Shown here piece after piece: positions 53,126 to 64,000 of a DNA stretch of 64,000 bases (the stretch's first letter is position 1; the number at the start of each line of letters is the position of its first letter). The notes under the pieces were generated by a model that did no database searches, had not been told where the DNA came from, and was given only the letters and a program-made list of their open reading frames with translations. The stretch lies in contig QNGE01002983.1 of the NCBI GenBank assembly GCA_008508345.1, forward strand, positions 1 to 64,000, written 5' to 3'. Position numbers and translations under genes: made by a program. This stretch comes from Paragonimus westermani (taxonomy: Eukaryota; Platyhelminthes; Trematoda; Plagiorchiida; Troglotrematidae).

Positions 53126-55800
53126 TCATCGTTGTAAGTAAGACATCATAGTTTCTCTGTTATTTTTGATGTTTAACACAATACTAACCAGCTATAAGCG
53201 AACCATCTCGAACTTATGGTGCACATTCAAACTTCCTTCAAAATTCAGGAAAAAATTCGATTGCGAGTTTAATGGGTTCAATGGCTAACTACACTCCCTA
53301 TCTCCATTAATGAAATGAATTCGAGATGCTGAATCACCATCCTCCGAACACTCACTCATCAGACCGAAATAAATCCGGACTCAAAAAGACCTGTATCACA
53401 TACAGCCAATTAATAGAAATTACTCGCGTTAGTTCCACGGTTTTCTTTCTTTACCTAAGGAAGTTTAATCGCAGTTATTTCACCAGAGTAAACTTAAGGA
53501 AGTCAACTACGTGCCCATGCAATCTACATCTTAGAAATCAAGAAACTATTTGAGCAAACTTAGAAGTACCACGAAGTTTCGGATATTTCAGGGCCACATC
53601 GATGTTCGCGTCTTTCACATATTTGATGGGCAGGTTTCAGGAGGTATTTAGACATCATGTGTGATCAATAATGTAAGCTCGCCCAACCAAACTGGTTTAG
53701 ACCACAGAGTATTCCTAAACAAAACAAATATCAAAGTAATTTTTGTGAAGAATCTTTGAAAAATTCCATCAAACTGTGCGAAACTTCAAAACAAATCTCA
53801 GTAAAATTGTCAAATATCATGCAGACACTTCCGCAGGTGGTCATTTCTTTCTGTACCGGCTGCATTTCGTGAGGTATGGCCACAAAGTGCTCTTTTGATA
53901 AATAAACTTAAGCAAGTTAGAAGTGAACGTTGTAAGGTCATCACACTAATTGATTTCTGACGGCCTCACACACGCCCGGTTGTTTTCGAATCCCCTACTG
54001 CACAAGTTATCATCAAGTCGGATGATATCCTGTGGCTTTGATTGGCAGAAACTGCCTATGTTATCGCGACTGTGATTGAACGATTCACGAATTCTTACAA
54101 TTGTTCACAGAATGCAGGAAAAATTTGTGGTTTGTTGATCATCGATTTCTGGGATCTTTCCGCTTTTTTACAGGATAGTACGTTGAGGAGAATTATTCAG
54201 TCGAATGAGTTTTAGTGATTGAAACAAACACTTTTGGCTTATTCAACACCTTTATGGAATACAACGAAAAATTTACTGCTAATTGAGGCAACGCACCATA
54301 ATCGTTGAGTCCAACACTAGTTTGATTAGTGATCTGCCATCCGATAAAATGAATTGAGGCTGAATAAAAGGCGTACACGAATGACATTTGTACAGTTTAT
54401 ACATCTTCTGATGCTGGTTTGAAAACGAATGCCGGATAGGCAGTGTAGTATTAATATGTGTACTGCCAGACAAAGGTCTAAAGTAATACTTCGGTGTTTG
54501 TAGGAGAGAGTTTTTTCATCCGATCCGCCTTTATAAATGCATAATTGCATATCTTTTTGGATTGGTCAAAGTGTTTGCTATGTTGATTTGCTGGACAATG
54601 TTTAATTTGTCCGTTACTTGTGTTTTGCCGAAGTAAATATTCCGGACTGATTACCTGTAAACATTTGAAATCTACGTTCAACTTCTTTACCGGTTATAGT
54701 AAAGTTTGCGCACTTCTAGAATTTTTCTGAAAGCGGTGATGGCGACGTGACTCAAAATCACGCGGATTCAGTTATTTTAATAAGCATGAGATTGGATCAT
54801 TTTTGGCAATTTTATGTGAATATCACCTAGTTCCTTAATTTGATTGTTCTTTGCATGTGTATGTGATCACTCGATAGATTATCAGTTCAGATGAGAGAGG
54901 GTTACTGTTTCGTATAATTCCTCTGATGCCGCATGAAAACCAATTTTTTGATCGCCGTTTCCAGGTTTTGAGACTCGCAGAGAATTTTCGTTTATTAGTC
55001 TGTATCATGTTGACGTTATTAGATGCACAGTCCATACGTACTTTGGTGATAAGTGTGAATATATATCTGAAGAGGCTCAAAATGTATAGTTATGCAGCAC
55101 TGGTATGTGTCTTCCATCAGTGACTAAGAAGTGAATGAGTGAAACCAATAACCATCTTAGTTTGTGCATAACCCCTTTGTTAAAGCTCATCATGTTGATT
55201 CAGGCTGTTTCTTCAGCGTAACAATCGATTTAGACTGAATTGTGTGAAAAAATGGCCATAATGTGAATGCTTGTGGCGGCATTCAGCGTAACCTCTTTAT
55301 CCAAGATATGCAGTTGCCATCCGAAGCTCATCACAACCAGTTCTTCAGTAATCGCTAAGTGGGTAAGCAGGGGATTAGGATCCTGGACAAGAAGATTTCT
55401 GGTAGATTTACCCCTCCTACCAGCTACGCTTGAGGAGTTAAAAATGGAAAGTGGTATTGAGAAATTAATGAAGCTTCAAATCTTGGTTCCCAGGACAGAG
55501 CGAAATGGCAGTTTTGTGAGCCTCATCCAACAGGATTTAAAAGAAATGTCTGCCGAAAGATTGAAATATTGAGTGTCTCTCGCTGCCAGTTTCAAGGTTT
55601 TGACGGAAAGTCCGTTTTCAAACCTCCGGCCTTAGATTTTTCAAGGCATCCCAGATGAAATGAACACAATAATAAACTCAAACTGGTTGACGAATGCTGC
55701 ACCACAGTTCAAATCGTTCGACCCATTCCTCGATTTCACTCGCACCGGCATGAAGATTTAATTGTTCAATTGCAGGCAGTTCCATTCCGCCACGCCAATT

Positions 55801-56175
55801 TGTGATACTCGGAATTGTGGCATTCGAATAGCCCTAAAAATTGTACTTGAATTGGAACCTCCTACGCAAATAATATGGAGAAGACCTGGTACTGGTAGCA
55901 GTAAGCAATTGTTATTCATGAATTGAGACGCCGAATTTATTGATGTACAACAGTATTAAAGAAATCACAGCCTGTCACTGGCTGATCTCATTAGCACATG
56001 CAACACCATAAACTGTATGTTAATTGGTGGAATACGGAACAAACAAATTGGCGAGTAGCGGAACGCACAACACTAAGACAGTTAGTCCAATCCTGATGTT
56101 GTATTTTTAACGCGATATTTGGATTGGCTGTTTGTCAGATCTTTTGTTGTGTCGGGGTTTAGATAATCGGTGAAT
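55801..56175 (+). repeat. diverged dispersed repeat, copy 1
   Basis: It aligns in direct orientation with 58083-58450. Shared landmarks in order are CTCGGAATT, GACCT..TACTGGT, GCCGAATTT, AGTATTAAAGAAATCACA, a GCTGATC segment, ATAAACTGTA, GTTAATTG, CAATCCTGATGT and TTGTGTTG/TTGTTGTG. Identity is roughly two thirds by eye with small indels. It is non-coding in all frames, with no terminal inverted repeats or pol III boxes seen. It may be a fragment of a larger transposable element. Confidence 0.7.
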
Positions 56176-58082
56176 TGGGTAGATTTCCACCGCATTAAAC
56201 CAGTTCGCCTTCTTAAAAACTTCTCAGCTTACTGACGCAAAATGCAAACTCACAGAGCCTATGAGAACAGCACTGAAGTATTCACAATGTTCTTTATTGG
56301 AGGAATTATAAATTTTGTTCAGAACGCGATTTCCAATAGAATAATGCCTGACACACGGAGGCATGTCCGAGCGAAATCGAAGTTTATTTATTCTGCCAAG
56401 TTCAACTGAGGCAATCATGTGTCCCACTGTCAGTTACCTATTGGAAGCATCTATGAGGAAATTAGAACTCCATTTAGTTGGGATAAAAAATTGGAGATGT
56501 GCATGATCGCCCACCCTATAGTCCTCGGAGGTGTACAGGGTGGAACTATGAGTTTATGAAAACTGTTAGATTATTTTTTACCAATAGGGGAGAAGGCTTA
56601 ATGGACAGTGTTTAAAAAGAAGCCATTCGAAAAAAAGAACGAATAAGCATCATGTGCTGCGTCATGATATTTCACTCATGCCCCTATAACTTCCAATACA
56701 CCGCTCAATCACTAAACTTGTTATTACCTAATTTGTAGGATATGAAGCACTGCTTCAAGATGACACCATACACAGAGTACACGTTGTGAATGAATATTTG
56801 GTAGTGGGCTATCAATCCACTAGTTATGAACGTTATAAACCTAGATCTGAATTAATAATGTTCTAAAGTTCCAAATAGTTTTGGTGATGGGACCAGTTAG
56901 AACTTGTGTACATCTGAGTGGAATATTTTGCTCTGTTGATTTGAAGTTTCTCATGGGCTTTTAAAAAAGTGTTCACTTCGCATACACACCCACAAGAATG
57001 TAGCCCTTGTTGGCCTGGCCGGAAATAATGAGTTGTTTAGTATGCCTTTATCGATATTCGTCCACAACCACATCTAGGATAATAACGGTGTCACTTCCGG
57101 ACTTTTTGTCGAAGAACCTGTTCTACATCAAACCAAACGTCAACATGAACATAATGGTATCATGCAGTAAGTCCACAAAGTTTTATGAGGACATCCAGTC
57201 ACTAGATCACTTATGTAGCGACACAATAGGATTTCAGCTACTGAGCAAATACAATGATTATATGTGGCCCATCTGGAATAAATAGTACCTCCGAGTTTTA
57301 CGACAAAAAGGCCGAGGCGCCAGAAATGACGAATTGTATTTTTCGCCATGTTTTTTGAGCAAAAATCCTTCACATGCCATCACAACAGACGAGCGAAGAA
57401 TCACAGGAAGAACATGAATGTATTGTGTAATGCCAAATTGAAAGGCAGTAATCAACGACTCACCTTTGTATGGGAACCTCTAAACGAAAAAGACCGGCAC
57501 GAGGCATCTGGCCCGGTTTCATTCGGTAGAGGGAGAACACAATTTTGGCACAGGTAACAGCATGGATAGATAATCTTCAGTACGGAGGATAGTAGCCTTT
57601 TGAGTTCTACACCGTGTTTCCACCCTGAATGTCGGTAAACTTTGGACATACAGATGATTCGAAAAAGTTGAAAATTATCTCCAGGACAAGACTGCGAGAT
57701 CATTACTAGGTGGGTTTCCACTACGTGGTAGCACCAGTTTTGGTTTGGAAAAGAGTGGAAAAATATTGACAAACGTTTAAGCGCCTCAAAACGACCAGTA
57801 TACGGTGGAATACTCTGTTGACCCTGTTGCTGGTACAACACAGCGCCTCGAAATCAAGTACTGACAAATAAACCAGAATTGGGCGTGGTCGTTTTGTCAG
57901 GTGCTCAGGACAACCCACACGATTTGGTATTGAACTAGTGGTCAACACTAGAATAAGCTTAATGTGACAGTTCTCCAAGTTTATGGCACAGAACTAAAAG
58001 TTGCAAGAATTCCTTTTTGCCAAAGTAGAAAACTTGTTCGTAATAAATTAAGACCTTGCCTTTATCGCATAATTTGTACTCC
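56176..58082. other. stretch between the two direct repeats
   Basis: About 1.9 kb lies between the copies. A 129-codon minus-strand frame (57452-57841), the longest in the window, overlaps other frames on both strands and shows no reverse transcriptase, integrase, transposase or other motif I can identify. I see nothing else. Confidence 0.5.
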
Positions 58083-58450
58083 TGTAATGCTCGGAATTAT
58101 GGACTCTGAATTAACCTAGATATCGTAATCGAGTCAAAATTTATTACGCAAGTAATTGAAAGACCTCTTACTGGTTGAGGTAAACAAGTTTTTTCATGAG
58201 ACATGAAGCCGAATTTTTGGATATACATCAGTATTAAAGAAATCACATTGTCTCATCAGCTGATCGTATTGGCACTTACAGATCAATAAACTGTAAGTTA
58301 ATTGATGCAATACAGAACAAAGAAGTTAGAGATAAGTGGAAACCTTAACACTGAGAACGTTCATTCAATCCTGATGTGGTGTATTTAATGTGTTGTTTGG
58401 TTCGGCCCATATACAGATATCTTGTGTTGCGGTTTTGATAGGCGGTGAGT
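58083..58450 (+). repeat. diverged dispersed repeat, copy 2
   Basis: This is the direct-orientation relative of 55801-56175, offset by about 2.28 kb. See copy 1 for the shared landmarks. The divergence rules out a recent tandem duplication. Confidence 0.7.
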
Positions 58451-61400
58451 CTAGTACATTTTTTACCAAAGTTTGATTGCTTAACAATCAATGTTTATAA
58501 ACCTCTCAAAACAACCACAAATTTAATTGGCATTTCTTTTCAATACAGAAAAACTCTGGACAGACTGGTGAGAACACCAGTGAGTAAACCCATATGTCGG
58601 GTAATTTGGGTCTACAAATTCCCACTCCACTCTGATCAATTGAATTGGCTTATAGTTTGCACCATTTCTGAAGTCACAACCCCCAAATTCTACACATTTT
58701 TGCGTTATCGTTACTGCCCATCTCTTGCGTAAAGTGGATACCACGTTTGTTTTTAGGACAGATGGAACGAGTGTGAGACAATGTTTTGAGAAACACTCGC
58801 CACTAGCACACATTGATTAAAAGATTTAAAATGTTATAAGAACCTTGTCTGATCTACTGACCACCTGGCCTGATTATTACGAAATTTGCTTGGCTGCTTA
58901 AGAGCCCTGCCCAGATGTCTAGCATTCACCGGTGCACTTGAGCGAATAATACCTACCAGAAAATTTTGCGCAATAACTTGGGGCGGGGACAAATATCAGT
59001 GGAATGATGTCAGTTTGTTTTTCCCGTTGACGCAAATTACGTAATACAGCGTACAATTTTTTTAATCCGAAAATGCGTGACAGCTGGAAGCATTTTTGAC
59101 GAAAAACCACATACGGTTTAATCAGTCGGCTGATTCTGGTTGGATATCAAGGACAACTTATTGTATAGATGGTTAGTGATGTTGCACCACCTCTTTGCCC
59201 CGTTAAAATCAGGACCGACTGACCGGTGACATGTGTGGCTATATACACCGATTACATGACAGAAGTGGCTGGTATCGGTTAACCGGCATAGAACAGAATT
59301 TATAGTCGTATGGTTACGGCTATCCACTCACCATATTTTCACACAAAATACTGCGAAGCAACGGCAAGATTTTTAGCTGGTAAACGGCGAGGACAGTTAA
59401 TTCTACTGACTGCACCTTCTCGGTGCAAAAATAAGTCCTACATAGTGGATACTGATGCCAGTTGAATGCACCTGATGTATTCTGCCGATTGACGTAACAC
59501 GGTTAATTGTAACTGCTATTTCCTGTCCAAAGTTGCGTGGAGCAATAACTTATGCAGTTTAACTTCTATTTTGCTTCAACACAATTGAACAGTCAACACA
59601 ACATACAGGAGGTGTGCTCGTAAAACCAGCCGCACTATGATCAAACTTCTAACTGAACCGCGTCAGACTGCCAAAGCATTCACGCAGTCACTTGCACTGT
59701 TGACAGAGGCTTAGCATGTCTCGATTAGTCACACAAACCACTGGTTCTTTTTGTCTGTTCGACAAGTTTTCATGCATATTTACTTCTTTTGCCTTACTTC
59801 CATCCTCAAAGGTGAGTGGCATTCGATGACTATCCAACACATTAGAATAAAACCCTTTTGCTACTTCAACTGATTGGACACGTGATCCCTTACACGGTTG
59901 ACTAACAAAGGCAATGCAATCAAAGTGAGTTTGTCTCAACAGGTCCGTGCCTTTTTCTTTTGTATATATTCATCAGTCTGGCTAGAATTTTGTAAAATAT
60001 ATTTCTTAGCGACCCTTTAGGATGTATTATATAGCTAACCATCCCAACGGCACGAATGGGAAACAAGAACCGTGTCCATCTTTGTCTGGTTCACTTCAGA
60101 CCCCTGCACATTTTTGCTCACTCATGTGCAAAAGCGGTACATAAAAATTGAAGAGTATATCGACAATTTCTAAGTACGCAGCCACAACAATAAACAAAAT
60201 ATCAGGATACGATTGTTTTTAATTTCAAAATGTATATGATTCTATCGGCCGGTGATATACTTGACCTCCAGGATGTGCCTACCAGTTATGTACTATTAAA
60301 CACAGGCTGCAGATAACTTATACGACATGGCATTTTATGGGACTTGGAAAAAGAAAGCGATCTACAACCGAAATCCGACTGTTAAACGGATTTGTCCCTT
60401 GTGACCTTAGTAGCCGTTGGGTATCAGTTTACCCAGTGTATAAGTCGGAAACTTCTTGTCACTGGTCACATCTGTATGCCTTGTGAACTCGCTGGTACGC
60501 CAGATTACCAATTTCCCCCAGTGCACCTTGAATACTATTGTCCCTAGCTCTTCATTTTGACTTCGTCGAGGTTATTTGCACAGAGTTACTTACTCTTCCA
60601 CTTCGATATGGAAACAGATCAGCAAAACCAGTCTGAGTGGTATCGATTGCCGAGCTGATCTGAACCATGAAAAAACTTATTCTACTCACCTGAATCTTCT
60701 GGGTACATCACAGTGTCACTATTTTATTGTTAAGCGGCCTTTTCGGTTAGAGCCGCGTTCTGCCTACTTGCATCCCATATGGAAGAGTTGAGTTATTATT
60801 CATTGCTGAACTGGGAATTACCGTTATCGTCAGGAAATCAACCTCATTTCGCGAAGGGATCACGAATTCTGTTATGTCCTTCTTACTTGCGATTACCATC
60901 TGTGGCACGTACAGTAACTTCCCATACTCATTTCACGGGTTTACTTATTTCCTTTTTCGGCGTCAATAGTTCAAACAGTTAGTTCGATACGTTTTTAAAT
61001 TGAGCCAGTTGTTGTCAAGCAATGCACGTTTGCTGTTTTCGTTACGTGTGTTGTTGATCTGGACTGGGACGCACTGCTACATTTTTTTAAATTTTGTGTT
61101 TTGATCTCATGAAGTTGGTAGGGTTGTAACAATTGACGATGTATTTTGGTGGACGTACATTAACACATCATTTTCGGCGGAAAAGTTCAAAATCTCCTGA
61201 GTAGCTACATGGACAACATGATGCAACACAGCTGAAGTTAGTGGCGGTCATTACAAGGAAAGTGATCCCCCAACTTGTTTCATCACTCATGACCGAAGCT
61301 TCCACGAATAAATTGTTATTGAACAGTATTGCGACGCCTGGTTACCAAACTGATAGTGTGAATAATTTCGAAGTCTCTTCCAGGCATCGGAAAGAACTGT

Positions 61401-64000
61401 TAATCAAGAATGCAACAGATCTGGACGGTGGTGGTAATGTACGGTAAAGTCAACGAAGCCTTGGGTTCCACAAAAAAAGGCCTGTTACACTCACTTCCGG
61501 CATTAAAATCCAAGGGACTGATACTTTCTGAAGATTGATACATGCCTGACTCGGAAAGTTGGTGGGAAATCGTCGAGGCTCGAGTAGGCATCCGTACAAG
61601 AACTTACCGCTACTTACTGGTGCGGTTAATTGTGAACTTTTGAAGTTGCCCACCCTCACCACTGACGGTTTTGAAACAGGTAGATTGTGTTCTGAAGTTA
61701 ATTCCAAACATGTGGATATTTTCCAACTTCTATCTCATCACTGCGGGAAATGGACAAATGTTACATTTTGATAGATAAGTGTGTGGACTTTTAATGGACC
61801 TAAAATATGCTATCAGATTATTTGAAAATAAAACTGAGACGAACAATTAACTGCCTGTACTCAGTCAGAAAAGCCTTTATTAGACAGTTTAGTGAAACTG
61901 CCGAATGGAGATAGACGTTTTACATAGATTTATCAAGTTCGAATTCACATATGCTAGCGATGAGGAACGTTTAGACACAGAACGGTTTGTTGTGGAAAGA
62001 AGAAAGTTTGTAAAAACAGAGGACAAAAATAGTTGTCACAAAGCAAGCATAAAATCACAAACCACCGAAATTAGGTGAATACTGCCTTATGTGAGTCCGA
62101 CGCACACCGATGAGCTGACACAGTCTCACAAAACTGGAGTGGTATGTACCGAACAGATTACGTATAGGCCACAGAAGTGACGGGAAACACGATCTGTGCC
62201 TATAGGATGATCAAGCTGTGGTTTTCAACTTGATGAACTGGTTGCTGCCAGTGTTTGTTATGCGCCTACGTGAACCGAAGATGAACCAGGCGACTTCTAG
62301 TGCAAAGCCCACAAAAGATCGTGATTACGCATTCCATACTTGTAGACAAACAAGTGGTCAGGTCATTCGGGGAGAAAAGGAACACTACACCATGTAAGGT
62401 GGTATAAATAGCACATGCACACCGGCGAAGTTTCACCACAAGATATCAGGTTATCTGTGACTGCTGCCAATTACCAGGTATGTGTGCCGGTATGCGTACC
62501 TGTAAACATACACTATTTACGTCACCTTATCTTGTAATGGTATAATGCTGCCTGGAATATTGAGAGGGGCTTGGTTATTGCACATATGTGTGTTCTAAAC
62601 ACCCATGCTGGCCTACTGACGCCAGAAAACACAGGATAAACGATGAAATCAACTTGTAAACTATTCGTTAACCACAACTACTGCTCTAGCATCTAAATTG
62701 TTTTGCCGCAACGAGTAGAAGGAAAACTGGACAGGGAAGTTAAAATAAGGCCACATAGTCCTTTGACACCGTAGAGTGACCAGCAGAACATTCCATTCAC
62801 TGAGTGGGTGGATATACATGCAGCTCACATACTAAAGTAAAGAGTTGAGAGTATGGGTCATACTGCCTACACGCCAGTCGCCTAAATGCTTCCAGTTCCC
62901 CCTTCCTAATGTATGAGCAGGTATTGAAACCCAAGTATACTAGACTTCGATTGGGATAGAAAGTTTGGTCATCCGGAGTTGTTAATTAATACAATTTGTC
63001 ATAAAGTGGCCCTAATTATTAAACAGTTGTCCTGTCATGAAAACTGATAGTGGACAAGAATGTGACAGAAATTATTACAGGTGAATTAGAAGAGCATTGG
63101 CTTCAAAAGTTTCTGATAAACAATGTGAGTAGGTATGCAGAACCAAGGATGTTTTAACATTTTTTTGTCGTATATTTTCCCTAAAGACTCGCTCCACAAT
63201 TAGCCATGGATTTACTAGATAATGTAAAAGGAGTCAGGCAACTAGAACGCAAAATATTTTTGTTTACCCAGTAATAAATGTCGCAAAATATTTGGTTAAC
63301 TAATGAACATACGGCAACTTTTTAGCCGGCCTAAGAACAGCGCTAGATATACATTGGCATCCACCAATTTCCCCCCCAAAACTTCGACGCAACACCAAAC
63401 TGAGATGATCTGTTCCCCAAAGCATACTTTCTGAAGACTCTTCTGCAGGTGGATGAAGCCGCGAGTCAGCTGTTTTTAAGTGCCAGCAAATATCGTGGGC
63501 TTCATCGGTGCAACTTACTTCTTCATGCAAAGTGTGCCCGTGGAAGTACTCAGCACATCGTAAAAAAATGCAACATTAGTTTTAACATGTATGGTGGCCT
63601 ACTTAAACGAGGACGCCTTTATTAATGTGACCGCTACAGATCACTAATGACATGTTGTTTCGGCGTTTTTGTGATCCGACGATTGGAAATGTCATGTTTC
63701 ACCTGGGGTTGCAAGTTCCTAATTACAACTCTTTATAAAAATATCCAAACTAGTGACCCAGAGAAATTAGGAGTTGACAGAAAAATGTGTGGCAAATTAG
63801 TACAGAATACCTGCATCCTTTTTGTATGCGGTTCGATTACCGTCAAATCATCTACTGGTCTGAGAAGCTCTCTAACTGCGATCTGACCCTTCGGTTTATA
63901 CTGACACACATCAAACACATTTTGACTACCTGTTTGTTGTTCAGCTAATATGACCTAGGCTTCAACGTAATTTTTGCAACAGATGTTCGGATGTGTATGG
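58451..64000. other. unrecognised non-coding stretch to the right edge
   Basis: No gene is recognised. A 6-bp stem hairpin (TGCACC/GGTGCA) lies at 59411-59427 and a C7 run at 63371-63377. A promoter-like arrangement at 62403-62479 is listed separately. Frames are all under 100 codons. Confidence 0.55.
62403..62479 (+). promoter_or_regulatory. possible pol II core promoter with short first exon
   Basis: TATAAATA (62403-62410) is a consensus TATA box. TTCACCA, with its A at 62435, sits 32 bp downstream and fits a weak initiator. CAG/GTATGT at 62475-62483 is a strong splice-donor match. Together they could be a promoter and a 43-bp non-coding first exon reading to the right. Each element alone is expected by chance in 64 kb, so this rests only on their spacing. 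No downstream exon is identified. Confidence 0.2.

Larger units (their letters stand above)
46793..55800. other. unrecognised non-coding stretch
   Basis: No gene is recognised. It contains the 24-bp palindrome at 52061, a G7 run at 52814-52820 and one ambiguous base at 53125. A 101-codon plus-strand frame at 55267-55572 has no recognisable domain. Confidence 0.6.

Noticed and set aside
55267..55572. 101-codon plus-strand frame with protein-like composition
   Set aside because: No domain is recognised, and frames of similar length occur throughout the window on both strands.
57452..57841. Longest open frame in the window (129 codons, minus strand)
   Set aside because: It overlaps other frames on both strands, has unremarkable composition and shows no motif. 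It is consistent with the longest chance frame in 64 kb.
55801..58450. The two direct repeats as LTRs of a retrotransposon
   Set aside because: They are only about two thirds identical, lack TG...CA ends, and the 1.9 kb between them shows no gag, protease, reverse transcriptase or integrase motif.
1..64000. CRISPR array, prophage, operons or other prokaryotic features
   Set aside because: No regularly spaced repeats, no tandem long genes and no ribosome-binding-site pattern. Composition and SINE content point to a eukaryote.

Overview
The window looks like non-coding DNA from a large, repeat-bearing eukaryotic (probably animal) genome. Base composition is about 40% GC by eye. There is no dense array of long open frames, no operon layout and no rRNA or canonical tRNA. 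The longest open frames are only about 130 codons, lie on both strands, overlap one another and resemble no family I can name. Instead there are several copies of tRNA-derived SINE-like elements with recognisable A- and B-box promoters. A flatworm is my guess for the host, from the general look of the SINE heads and the AT-leaning intergenic sequence. I cannot prove this from the sequence. One ambiguous base (53125) shows this is a draft assembly.

Layout. 1-180 holds a 58-codon open frame running in from the left edge that could be the end of a gene. 180-13200 is featureless apart from small hairpins and one old antisense SINE fragment (about 6308-6400). At 13213-13726 two SINE copies sit head to head, their bodies forming a 136-bp inverted repeat (127/136 identical). 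A second, older head-to-head pair of the same family lies at 18491-18765. From 18766 to 25148 I see only low-complexity tracts.

The striking feature is at 25149-30714: a perfect inverted repeat with two 1,679-bp arms, identical base for base when compared line by line, around a 2,208-bp unique spacer. Each arm carries a tRNA-like SINE head and a 125-codon open frame. The arm edges fall at short perfect palindromes. It is either a very recent inverted duplication or foldback element, or an assembly or amplification artefact.

30715-55800 is again mostly unrecognised, with a candidate SINE head (38211-38263), a GC-rich hairpin (39722-39742), a short tandem repeat (46764-46792) and a perfect 24-bp palindrome (52061-52084). 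55801-58450 contains two diverged direct copies of a roughly 370-bp repeat. The last 5.5 kb holds one promoter-like arrangement (TATA, initiator, splice donor) near 62.4 kb.

No gene can be named with confidence. If genes cross this window, it is most likely intron or intergenic space. Confidence is high for the repeats, low for anything coding, and low for the taxonomic guess.
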